A DNA stretch of 8,255 bases from JAAYJM01 sp964499465 (GCA_964499465.1 CAZCLJ010000212.1:1-8255); one strand, 5' to 3'. Positions 1 to 6,289 are shown, numbered from the stretch's first letter. Translations and numbers: made by a program. Notes: a model not told the origin generated them from the letters alone.

Positions 1-21
1 CTTCACTTCGTTCAGAATGAC
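1..21. repeat. Edge fragment of the GAAACGAAGTGA palindrome family
   Basis: The first 21 bases (CTTCACTTCGTTCAGAATGA and the next C) match the right arm of the inverted repeat at 631-711 (CACTTCGTTTCGGAATGAC) with small differences. The rest of the copy would lie left of the window. Sequences of this type are, as far as I recall, common between genes in many FCB and other environmental genomes. Confidence 0.6.
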
Positions 22-97
22 TGTGTTAAGTGATGTCATCTCCATTTAAATAAAACACTTGCTTTATCAGGGGGTTCGAAATGACACCTTTCTGGGT

Positions 98-243
98 AAT
101 TTGCGAAATTATTCTTTACGAGGCAAATCTCCTAACTACTTTATTTTCGTTATGGGGGTCTGGAGTTCTGAAATTGCGAAATTATTCTTTACGAGGCAAC
201 TCTCCTAACTCCTTTATTTTCGCTATGGGGGTCTGGAGTTCTG
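98..243 (+). repeat. 73-bp tandem duplication, long form of the TGCGAAAT/GGAGTTCTG repeat
   Basis: Positions 98-170 and 171-243 are two head-to-tail copies, 73 bp each, differing at 4 positions. Each starts with TTGCGAAATTATTCTTTACG, continues AGGCAA, then about 33 bp including CTCCTAACT and TTTATTTTCG, and ends GGGGGTCTGGAGTTCTG. A third, diverged, inverted copy (72 bp) lies at 546-617. The 33-bp middle is absent from the short copies at 381-417, 717-753, 840-876 and 8172-8208. Confidence 0.85.
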
Positions 244-262
244 ATTTAGCAAATATTATCTT

Positions 263-335
263 ATTAGTTATTGGTCATTAGTCATTGGTTATTAGTATTT
301 AACTACTAATGACTAATGACCAATAACTAATGACC
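263..335. repeat. Opposed heptanucleotide arrays forming a 24-bp perfect hairpin
   Basis: The left arm 263-297 reads as five 7-mers of the form ATTRGTY (last one ATTAGTA). The right arm 301-335 reads as AACTACT followed by AATGACT, AATGACC, AATAACT, AATGACC, the inverse of the same unit. Bases 263-286 are the exact reverse complement of 308-331, so the pair could extrude as a 24-bp hairpin with a 21-nt loop. The right arm recurs at 760-794 without the left arm. Confidence 0.85.
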
Positions 336-417
336 TATTGAAAATACTTATATTAAAATTTAATTTCTTATTATAAAATATGCGAAATACCAAACTACGA
401 GGCATCAGGAGTTCTGA
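295..417 (+). repeat. 123-bp direct repeat, copy 1
   Basis: Bases 295-417 match 754-876 with about 3 differences, an offset of exactly 459 bp. The unit is a heptad array, a 45-bp AT-rich spacer (CTATTGAAAATACTTATATT and onward) and a short-form 37-bp element ending CAGGAGTTCTGA (381-417). Confidence 0.9.
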
Positions 418-427
418 TTTTTCTTTA

Positions 428-457
428 ATGTCCGACACTTTATTAAGTGTCGGGCAT
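428..457. terminator. Hairpin of the ATGTCC-ACA family, possible bidirectional terminator
   Basis: ATGTCCGACACTT (428-440) pairs with AAGTGTCGGGCAT (445-457) across the loop TATT, with one G-T wobble. It is preceded by a T-rich stretch but lacks a clean T tract after the plus-strand arm. It belongs to the same family as 479-512, 1438-1470 and 6242-6274. No gene is near enough to say which transcript it would end. Confidence 0.5.
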
Positions 458-478
458 TTGAAATCAATATTTTTCTTC

Positions 479-512
479 AGATGTCCAACACTTGGGAAAG
501 TGTTGGACATCT
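479..512 (+). terminator. Strong terminator-like hairpin followed by a T tract
   Basis: AGATGTCCAACACTT (479-493) pairs perfectly with AAGTGTTGGACATCT (498-512) over a 4-nt loop, followed by TTTTCTTTTCTTTT. The shape is that of an intrinsic terminator for plus-strand transcripts. There is no plus-strand gene upstream within the window, so it may serve a gene to the left or be simply a member of a repeated hairpin family. Confidence 0.6.
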
Positions 513-544
513 TTTTCTTTTCTTTTATCCCTTTCGGGATAGTT

Positions 545-753
545 TCAGAACTCCTGTCCCAATAATGAAAATAAAGGAGTTAGAAAGGTTGCCTCGTAAA
601 GATTGATTTCGCAAATTACGCAGATAATGTGTCATTTCGAAACGAAGTGAGAAATCTCAAGTTCTGTGGTAGCAATTAGTTGTGAGATTCCTCACTTCGT
701 TTCGGAATGACAAGATTGCGAAATACCAAACTACGAGGCATCAGGAGTTCTGA
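545..753. repeat. 209-bp composite inverted-repeat element (MITE-like)
   Basis: The ends are exact inverse 12-mers: TCAGAACTCCTG (545-556) and CAGGAGTTCTGA (742-753). From outside in, the left arm is an inverted long-form element (546-617) and the right arm a short-form element (717-753), facing each other around the inverted repeat at 631-711. No open reading frame of note lies inside and no clear target-site duplication is visible (flanks TAGTT and GTATG). A non-autonomous mobile element or a stacked pair of elements both fit. Confidence 0.65.
631..711. repeat. Inverted repeat of the GAAACGAAGTGA palindrome family
   Basis: The left arm 631-660 (GTCATTTCGAAACGAAGTGA, then GAAATCTCAA) is nearly the reverse complement of 680-711 (TTGTGAGATTCCTCACTTCG, then TTTCGGAATGAC), with a loop containing CTGTGGTAGCAATTAG. 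Related copies are at 1-21, 6290-6358 and 8214-8255. Confidence 0.85.
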
Positions 754-876
754 GTATGTAACTACTAATGACTAATGACCAATAACTAATGACCTATTGA
801 AAATACTTATATTAAAATTTAATTTCTTATTATAAAATATGCGAAACAACAAACTACGAGGCATCAGGAGTTCTGA
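754..876 (+). repeat. 123-bp direct repeat, copy 2
   Basis: Second copy of 295-417, with differences at 758 (G for T) and in the variable core of the short element (ACAAC in place of ATACC). It begins directly after the short element ending at 753, so 295-753 plus 754-876 looks like one full 459-bp unit followed by a partial second unit. Confidence 0.9.
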
Positions 877-950
877 GTTTAGATTTTTTGGACTGAACTG
901 TGATTATTAATGATTTGTGTTATGAAGAGATGATTTTTTCATTATACAAG

Positions 951-1046
951 TCAGAACTTTGATTAGAAGGATTATAGGATTTCTTGATTAATAGAGAAAA
1001 GTTTAATCAGGTAATCCTTAAATCAGGTAAATCAGGGTTCAAAGAC
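951..1046. repeat. Imperfect inverted repeat of the TCAGAAC..GGATTA..TGATTA type
   Basis: The left arm 951-990 contains TCAGAACTTTGATT, AAGGATTATAGGATT and TTGATTA. The right arm 1004-1046, read on the other strand, contains TTTGAACCCTGATTTACCTG, AAGGATTACCTGATTA. The arms pair loosely around a 13-nt loop. I recall similar elements dispersed in FCB and other environmental genomes, but the assignment rests on partial matches. Confidence 0.5.
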
Positions 1047-1059
1047 AAATAAAATAATT

Positions 1060-1076
1060 TAATCCCTGTCGGGATA
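1060..1076. repeat. Small palindrome TAATCCCTGTCGGGATA, copy 1
   Basis: A 17-bp sequence with inverted ATCCC/GGGAT arms, identical to 1111-1127. A variant, ATCCCTTTCGGGAT, lies at 527-540 just before the composite element. Confidence 0.75.
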
Positions 1077-1110
1077 ATATAAAAAAGCGGAAATCATTGC
1101 TACAAAAATA

Positions 1111-1127
1111 TAATCCCTGTCGGGATA
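1111..1127. repeat. Small palindrome TAATCCCTGTCGGGATA, copy 2
   Basis: Exact 17-bp copy of 1060-1076, 51 bp downstream. Confidence 0.75.
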
Positions 1128-1147
1128 TAGAACTTTGCATATATCCC

Positions 1148-1160
1148 ACTTTGAGAAAGT
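1148..1160. repeat. Small palindrome ACTTTGAGAAAGT, copy 1
   Basis: ACTTT and AAAGT arms around GAG. An identical 13-mer occurs at 1416-1428, both preceded by C. Confidence 0.6.
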
Positions 1161-1199
1161 TCCTTGGGCTTTCGTAAAGTTTGAAAGCGTGCTTCAGTC

Positions 1200-1224
1200 A
1201 TACGATGACTGGCAGTCATCGTAT
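1200..1224. repeat. Perfect 11-bp hairpin with GATGACT core
   Basis: ATACGATGACT (1200-1210) pairs with AGTCATCGTAT (1214-1224) over a GGC loop. The GATGACT/AGTCATC core is shared with the hairpin after glyA at 8025-8058. Confidence 0.7.
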
Positions 1225-1252
1225 AACTTGGAAAAAATAGTTTTCTTTGTAT

Positions 1253-1404
1253 GCTCCGTAGGAGTATCCTGTTTGAAGAAAAAATGCAAAAAAGAACGAA
1301 AAGCAACGTAGTTGCGACCTGTCTTTGCTACAAACTGCACACTCCTACGGAGTTTCGTTAAAATAAATACACATTTTTCTACAAACAGATTGCAACTACG
1401 TTGC
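1253..1404. repeat. Two interleaved palindrome families in inverted pairs
   Basis: Family A occurs as GCTCCGTAGGAGT (1253-1265) and inverted as ACTCCTACGGAGT (1341-1353). Family B occurs as GCAACGTAGTTGC (1303-1315) and inverted as GCAACTACGTTGC (1392-1404). The order is A, B, A-inverse, B-inverse, with offsets of 88 and 89 bp. Sequence next to B is also shared between strands (ACCTGTCTTTGCTACAAA against ATCTGTTTGTAGAAA), so B is part of a longer repeat. Confidence 0.7.
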
Positions 1405-1415
1405 ATTTTCTTACC

Positions 1416-1428
1416 ACTTTGAGAAAGT
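1416..1428. repeat. Small palindrome ACTTTGAGAAAGT, copy 2
   Basis: Exact copy of 1148-1160, lying directly before the hairpin at 1438-1470. Confidence 0.6.
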
Positions 1429-1437
1429 ATGAAAGGC

Positions 1438-1470
1438 AGATGTCCAACATCTCCGAGGTGTAGGACATCT
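1438..1470. terminator. Hairpin of the AGATGTCC-ACA family
   Basis: AGATGTCCAACATCT (1438-1452) pairs with AGGTGTAGGACATCT (1456-1470) with one wobble and one mismatch, followed on the plus strand by TTTTATG. It lies about 110 bp past the stop of the C25 gene, so it could act as a back-up 3' hairpin, though the T tract faces the plus strand. Confidence 0.5.
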
Positions 1471-1490
1471 TTTTATGTGGCTTTTTCATT

Positions 1491-1519
1491 CTCTTTCCCA
1501 AGTTGAACTTGGGAAAGAG
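1491..1519 (-). terminator. Candidate 3' hairpin of the C25 protease transcript
   Basis: CTCTTTCCCAAGTT (1491-1504) is the exact reverse complement of AACTTGGGAAAGAG (1506-1519), giving a roughly 12-bp usable stem about 60 bp after the protease stop codon. On the minus strand the following bases are AATGAAAAAG, not a T tract. It is therefore a weak canonical terminator but a plausible RNA 3'-end stem. Confidence 0.45.
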
Positions 1520-1548
1520 TTTTAAAAGTAATGGGAACGAAAATTACA

Positions 1549-1579
1549 ATTCAACAAATAAACGATTCAACAAATAAAC
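1549..1579. repeat. 16-bp tandem duplication at the protease stop codon
   Basis: ATTCAACAAATAAAC at 1549-1563 is repeated exactly at 1565-1579 (period 16), with the second copy reaching the last base of the C25 gene's TAG stop. It looks like a small slippage duplication just outside the reading frame. Confidence 0.75.
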
Positions 1580-4500
1580 TATTTGACAATCACTACCTTA
1601 CAGCTTTCCAGATAATTTGTTCCCCGAATTATTACGTTATATAATCCAGATGATAAATGGCTGCTGTTGTAATTGAAATAATTTACTCCGGGATTAGCAG
1701 AATAATCTGAAATTTTATCAATTAACATACCGTTTGAAGAATAAATAAGGATTTGGTAATTATCGGCATCGTTCAAAATAAATTCTAAATTGAATGAGTT
1801 GCTTGCCGGGTTTGGTAATGCTTTTACTTGCTCTTCATTTGAAATACTTTCTTCCAATATCGCTTTTGCCGATAAAACTGCATCTTTTTTATATGTTATT
1901 TGAGCAAATTCATTTTTATTAATTATATCAAAAGCATTTCTTATTTTAATAGAAAAGTTACTGCTTTCAGTTAAAGTTCTGAATGTAATATGTTCTCCAT
2001 CTCTTGCAGCTTGCTTATTAAATTCATCTTCTCCGTAAATAACTAATGCAGCTTTTCCATTTTGAACGACAGTCGCTCCAACTAAATTACCATCACCTGA
2101 AAAAGCACCGATTTCTTTTCCATCAAAATTTTCATTTAATTCAATAATTGCAACCATACTGTTATCTGTAGTATTAACTTTATTTTGTGGCTGTAAAACT
2201 ACATTCTCATTAAAAGTAGCTCTTCTGTCAGAATTGTTTGCGGGATAAACAAGGTCTGATAATTCGGAAACATAGATGTAATATGCAGAAAGTGGCTGCA
2301 AATTCCCAATAGTATTGATATTATACAAAGGAGTATAAATTCCACCGTTTTGGCTTTTAGCAACAACAATGTTTTCAGTAATTGAGCTTAGTGCAACAAC
2401 CGCGTTCATTGGATTATCTCTCAAATAAGGAATAAGCCGCCAGCCAGCAGGAATGGTAATAGTATTGAATTCGGGAGCAAGCTTATAACCTTGAATATTA
2501 ACAGAAAAATCGTCAGTAGTATAGATTAAGTAGCCGATATTCGTATTCCATTCGCCGATTGTGTTAATATCATATTGAGGAATGTATAACTGCCCTAAAC
2601 CGTTTTTCATTATACGAATATCATTGCTGACATTTGAAAATATATCTGCTACCTGAGTAGGACGTGGCTCAAGATAAATTGAAACCATATTCCATCCATT
2701 ATTCATATTCAAATCCAAAGATTCGGTTTCAATTAAATCAAAGAATTCCAAATATTTAATAATCAAATTTGATTTAGTAGAAGGAAATTCATTATTTACC
2801 AGCCCGGCAAATTCAAATGATGAACCAATTGTTTTGTAAGTGCCTTGGTTATAAGCAACAGCACAGGTATAAAGCGGATATTGATTTTTGAAAATAGAGA
2901 AAGCAGGGTTGATTGCATTTATTCTATCAATATAAGCATTTTCGCCGCTATAGCTGAACACCATTCCTTCTGTAAACCGGCTGTTTTGCCCGTTTATTGT
3001 GCTGATGTCGTTTCCACCGTCAGAAACCCCCTGAATATTAAACATCTGGTGAACTGCCGTTGCCTGGTCTTCGTACCATGTGTCGGCACCTTCCATATAA
3101 AGATAATTCCCATTATTTAAATAATTTGCTAATCTCGCTCCTTGGGTGAGAGTTAGTTCGTGGTTTTGAGGAGAAGTTCCCAAGCAAACAAAAATTGATT
3201 TATAAATATTTAAATCAGTTGGAAAAGTTGTTGAGTAAACTGCCTGTATTCCCATTGTAGAAATTGCCGAATGAATGGCTGTTCCAGAATTATGGTTATT
3301 ATCCAAATCAAGCACCAGAACAGGTATTTGCCCAATAATCAAAAAGAAGTTTTCTTCCAAGAAGATTTCTTCATCTTCTATAATATTAAGTGAAAAATCT
3401 GCAATATCAGCAGTATTGGCGTTTGGAGAAACTGTAATATTCCATGTGCCGATTTTTGATGTATTTGCTGCTATTGTATCGTAATTGAAAATTCCTTCTT
3501 CAATTTCCAAAAGTTCATAAACAGAGTTTAAGTTCGCAACGGATTGGCAAATATCTGATGAACCATTATTTTTAATTTGAATTGTAAGCTGAGCGGTTTC
3601 ACCAATATCAAGTTTTCCATTGCTATTTCCCTCTGGGTCTAAAACTGAGATAACTTCAAGTTGTAAAACCGGAGCGTGAGCAATTATTTGAAAACTGCTA
3701 TTCCAAATTAAAGTGTCTTGACAAATTGACTGAATATTTATTAAAATCGGCTCCATATCCGGAACATTTTTATTCAATAAAATTTCAAAACCGTCTGGCA
3801 GTCCATAAATGCTATCCGGAGCTATTGATAAATAGTTTGCTGTTCCCTGAACAAATGTAATATAAGGGCTATCGCTGCTCAGATTTACGGAAACACTATC
3901 AGCTGGCAAAGAGCCGACATTTCTTAAATTAACAGTAAGTTTTACATTTTCGCCATAATCTGCCTGCCCGTTGCCGTTTCCTGTTTCGCTATCGTTTATT
4001 GAAAAAGAATTGAAAAGAAGGAAAGGAACATTGCTTGGAATTAATTCGACTGTATCGACAAGAGTAACTCTGTTTAAAGCAGTAATAGTAAGGATTAAAT
4101 CAGTTGGCTCATCTGGAAGATTGATTAAATCTAAATCAATATTTCCGCTATTATCGGCATACCCGTAAGCGATTATTTCATTATTGTTTGAAAGGCATAC
4201 GAGAGAATTTGGGGCATCGGTAGTTATTTCAAAGTTTTCCATACCAATCATAATATTTGGCAGATAGCTTGCTGCTATTTGGCTTAATGTGTCGGTTTTA
4301 ACCTGAAGAGACGGGTCGCCGAAAATATGCCATGTTTTATACATATTAGCGCCATCAGTTCCGTAAGCATCCATCATACCGCAAGAGCTATTGTACCACA
4401 GTCCTCCAATAGAACTCATTTCTTCATCAACAAATATATCAATATACTCGTCTTGCCCGCGCATCGGAGGCGCCCATGACTGGTTTATTGAAGAAGCATA

Positions 4501-6018
4501 CATAGCAACAGCACCGGTAGGATTGCCATTACTGTTGTTCGTTGCACGAAGCCATGCTTCAGCAAAACAGGTAGTGCCTGAAAATTGTCCGTTTACGCAG
4601 GCAACAGAATGAATATAAGGAAGTTTCCAATCGTTAGTCAGAGCATTCACATTTGTATTTGAATAGCCGGTTGTAACCCATGTAGTAGCTGAGCCATGGC
4701 CGCAATAACAGATTTCACTTCTGCCGTAATTTACGTTATTTGTAATCATAGTAGCATTGCCACCGTTATTTGCATAGACTTGGTCAACAGTTGAGTAAGT
4801 ATAATCAAGCAGTTTACCTCGTATTATGTCCATATGCACCCAGTCAGCTTCGCCATTATCTCCAATTCCAGCACCTTCAGAAGATGCAATCCCCATGCCT
4901 TTTTTCAGCCAGTCGCCACTTACTAAATCACGCTCATAGTGAACTGTCTTTGTAACCTGAGTTTGAACCTGAGTTACATTTTCAGCAGAAAAGCGTCCAA
5001 CAAAAATATCGGGATAATTATCATTTCCTTCGAGCAAAGCGTAACTTGGGTCTGAAGAGCCACCTGCTGCTGATGGTGTAACGATTTGTGTTGCGTCTCC
5101 GACCAATAAGACGAATGTTAATCCATCATTCAAATCATATTGCGTTTGAATATAATTTTTGATTGAAGTGGTATTATTTCCGATAGTTGTAACGTTTACA
5201 ATAGTTGTTGGAATGCCTTTTTGATTTTTCCAGTTTACAAATGGCTGCACTGCTTCCATAAAAGGTCCGTGGGAAATTACAATCATTCGTCCCTGCTCTT
5301 CTACCGGAGTATAGCGTGTTTGAGTGGCAAAGAAATTTAAGAAGTGATTTTTATAGATTCCTTTAAATTGGGTATTGATTTTTGGAGAGCGTTCAACTCT
5401 GTTTTTTTGATTCCAGCCGCCAGTTTGATTTAATACACTTACTTCGACTGTCATATCATAATAAACACGCAATACTCTTGTTACGGGATTATATTGAAAC
5501 GGATATGTTAAAATAGTTTGTCCACGGTAATCCTTCATAATATATGGCTCTCTCATATCCGTTAGAATTTCGGGATAAAATCTATCCATTTGATAAACTC
5601 TTCCCCAGCGATATAGAACAGTGCTTGGGTCAATATCGCGTGTAAAATTCCCTTTTGAAGGAGCAATTATTACGTTTGGGAAATCCCTAAAAGACGAAGA
5701 TAGCAGGTTGATTTGCATTTCTGCTTCGTCTGGGATTATTATTGAAGCATCAAGTTTAGCTAAATCAGGGGCAGCTTCTTCTAAAATTTGAGAAGCCATA
5801 TCGACAGTTGCAATTGACGCTTCACCATTCTGGGTTTGAACGGAATTTAGATAAAAACCAGATAAATTGAAATTTACTACCGTCGTTTGAATGTTCGAAG
5901 AAACAGCAGTTATGCTTGGCTTTGCTGGCGAAACAGATGTAATCGGAATCCACTCAGCAAATAAATTATAAGTGAAACTTAAGAGTGAAATAATCGTAAG
6001 TATTAATATTCTATTCAT
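1579..6018 (-). CDS. Gingipain-like C25 cysteine endopeptidase, T9SS-secreted, multidomain (1479 aa)
   Basis: Predicted secreted or surface-anchored cysteine protease of peptidase family C25. Residues 1-21 form a Sec signal peptide (hydrophobic core, likely cleavage after LFA). About 22-235 resembles a gingipain propeptide. About 242-575 is the catalytic domain: His441 lies in CGHGS and Cys474 in VACVNG, 33 residues apart, the same spacing as His211/Cys244 in RgpB and His444/Cys477 in Kgp. Asp387 or Asp392 in DNGEAD is the candidate third residue. INQSWAPPMRGQDE and FGDPSL also match gingipains. About 580-662 is the Ig-like domain. Two CARDB-like beta-sandwiches follow (about 670-785 and 786-893) with Asp/Asn-rich loops (NGNGQADYGE, NSNGKLDIGE). 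Next come an alpha/beta module (898-1093), two GWN-type repeats (1106-1257), an unnamed module (about 1266-1385) and the T9SS type A sorting domain (1396-1479, starting near LPNPASN). ATG at 6018 is chosen because it opens directly into the signal peptide. Substrate specificity cannot be read with confidence. The gene is intact, appears to stand alone and is divergent from glyA. Confidence 0.93.
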   Translation of the reverse strand: MNRILILTIISLLSFTYNLFAEWIPITSVSPAKPSITAVSSNIQTTVVNFNLSGFYLNSVQTQNGEASIATVDMASQILEEAAPDLAKLDASIIIPDEAEMQINLLSSSFRDFPNVIIAPSKGNFTRDIDPSTVLYRWGRVYQMDRFYPEILTDMREPYIMKDYRGQTILTYPFQYNPVTRVLRVYYDMTVEVSVLNQTGGWNQKNRVERSPKINTQFKGIYKNHFLNFFATQTRYTPVEEQGRMIVISHGPFMEAVQPFVNWKNQKGIPTTIVNVTTIGNNTTSIKNYIQTQYDLNDGLTFVLLVGDATQIVTPSAAGGSSDPSYALLEGNDNYPDIFVGRFSAENVTQVQTQVTKTVHYERDLVSGDWLKKGMGIASSEGAGIGDNGEADWVHMDIIRGKLLDYTYSTVDQVYANNGGNATMITNNVNYGRSEICYCGHGSATTWVTTGYSNTNVNALTNDWKLPYIHSVACVNGQFSGTTCFAEAWLRATNNSNGNPTGAVAMYASSINQSWAPPMRGQDEYIDIFVDEEMSSIGGLWYNSSCGMMDAYGTDGANMYKTWHIFGDPSLQVKTDTLSQIAASYLPNIMIGMENFEITTDAPNSLVCLSNNNEIIAYGYADNSGNIDLDLINLPDEPTDLILTITALNRVTLVDTVELIPSNVPFLLFNSFSINDSETGNGNGQADYGENVKLTVNLRNVGSLPADSVSVNLSSDSPYITFVQGTANYLSIAPDSIYGLPDGFEILLNKNVPDMEPILINIQSICQDTLIWNSSFQIIAHAPVLQLEVISVLDPEGNSNGKLDIGETAQLTIQIKNNGSSDICQSVANLNSVYELLEIEEGIFNYDTIAANTSKIGTWNITVSPNANTADIADFSLNIIEDEEIFLEENFFLIIGQIPVLVLDLDNNHNSGTAIHSAISTMGIQAVYSTTFPTDLNIYKSIFVCLGTSPQNHELTLTQGARLANYLNNGNYLYMEGADTWYEDQATAVHQMFNIQGVSDGGNDISTINGQNSRFTEGMVFSYSGENAYIDRINAINPAFSIFKNQYPLYTCAVAYNQGTYKTIGSSFEFAGLVNNEFPSTKSNLIIKYLEFFDLIETESLDLNMNNGWNMVSIYLEPRPTQVADIFSNVSNDIRIMKNGLGQLYIPQYDINTIGEWNTNIGYLIYTTDDFSVNIQGYKLAPEFNTITIPAGWRLIPYLRDNPMNAVVALSSITENIVVAKSQNGGIYTPLYNINTIGNLQPLSAYYIYVSELSDLVYPANNSDRRATFNENVVLQPQNKVNTTDNSMVAIIELNENFDGKEIGAFSGDGNLVGATVVQNGKAALVIYGEDEFNKQAARDGEHITFRTLTESSNFSIKIRNAFDIINKNEFAQITYKKDAVLSAKAILEESISNEEQVKALPNPASNSFNLEFILNDADNYQILIYSSNGMLIDKISDYSANPGVNYFNYNSSHLSSGLYNVIIRGTNYLESCKVVIVK

Positions 6019-6027
6019 TATTTATAA

Positions 6028-6032
6028 CCTTT
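6028..6032 (-). promoter_or_regulatory. Possible ribosome binding site of the C25 protease gene
   Basis: On the minus strand AAAGG lies 9 nt upstream of the ATG at 6018, within a leader made almost only of A and T. It is a weak, purine-rich match, common for Bacteroidota genes that rely little on a strong Shine-Dalgarno sequence. The start is supported mainly by the signal peptide. Confidence 0.45.
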
Positions 6033-6241
6033 AATTTATATTAAATCCATATTTTCAAATTTTTCAATTTAATTAATTATTTTAAATATTTTCAATTTAT
6101 TTTTAAAACATTAATATAAATTTTAAAAAAAAGTTACAAAAAAAGTCTTTTAGAGGTAAGTTTATAAGAAGATGTTTTTTTGCTTTAAAACATTCGTAAA
6201 GTATAAGAACATAAAGAATGTAAAGAATGTAATAAAAAGCC

Positions 6242-6274
6242 AGATGTCCTACATCTCGAATATGTAAGACATCT
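6242..6274. repeat. Hairpin of the AGATGTCC-ACA family in the divergent spacer
   Basis: AGATGTCCTACAT (6242-6254) pairs with ATGTAAGACATCT (6262-6274) with one mismatch and a 7-nt loop. It lies upstream of both flanking genes, where a terminator would have no obvious use. This argues that the family is a dispersed repeat and not only a terminator. Confidence 0.65.
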
Positions 6275-6289
6275 TTACGTTTGTCTATT

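Larger units (their letters stand above)
1..1578. other. Gene-free, repeat-dense region downstream of the C25 protease gene
   Basis: I see no credible gene here. Short open frames exist on both strands but their translations are low-complexity, cross inverted repeats and match no family I recognise. The region is instead made of repeats and palindromes annotated separately. Stretches with no recognised structure are about 22-97, 877-950 and 1520-1548, all AT-rich. Confidence 0.75.

Noticed and set aside
70..86. GGGGTTCGAAAT, similar to a tRNA T-arm
   Set aside because: The flanking bases do not form the T stem and no acceptor or anticodon stem is present.
81..281. Plus-strand open frame of 66 codons
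   Set aside because: It runs through the 73-bp tandem repeat and into the heptad array, so the frame is a by-product of repeats. No ribosome site or recognisable protein.
313..565. Overlapping open frames on both strands (313-510 minus, 380-565 plus)
   Set aside because: Their translations mirror one another because they cross the hairpins at 428-457 and 479-512; VGHLK-type words in both come from the palindromes.
98..617. Integron attC-like sites (CTCCTAACT and AGTTAG words)
   Set aside because: Paired R/L boxes with a GTTRRRY core are not present in the required arrangement, and there are no cassette genes or integrase.
98..876. CRISPR array
   Set aside because: Repeats are of mixed length and orientation, spacers are not uniform or unique, and no cas gene is present.
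1341..1353. ACTCCTACGGAG, similar to a conserved 16S rRNA segment
   Set aside because: The match is about 10 bases only, is part of a palindrome present twice in inverse orientation, and no other rRNA sequence is near.
1100..1406. Two overlapping minus-strand open frames of about 70 codons
   Set aside because: They cover the palindromes at 1200-1224 and 1253-1404 and show no family motif, no ribosome site and mutual overlap in different frames.
2845..4955. Several plus-strand open frames of 61-91 codons inside the protease gene
   Set aside because: They are antisense shadows of the 1479-codon C25 gene, whose domain content is unambiguous.
1579..6018. Lys- or Arg-specificity of the C25 protease
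   Set aside because: Catalytic residues are clear but pocket residues cannot be aligned safely by eye, so no specificity or kgp/rgp symbol is assigned.
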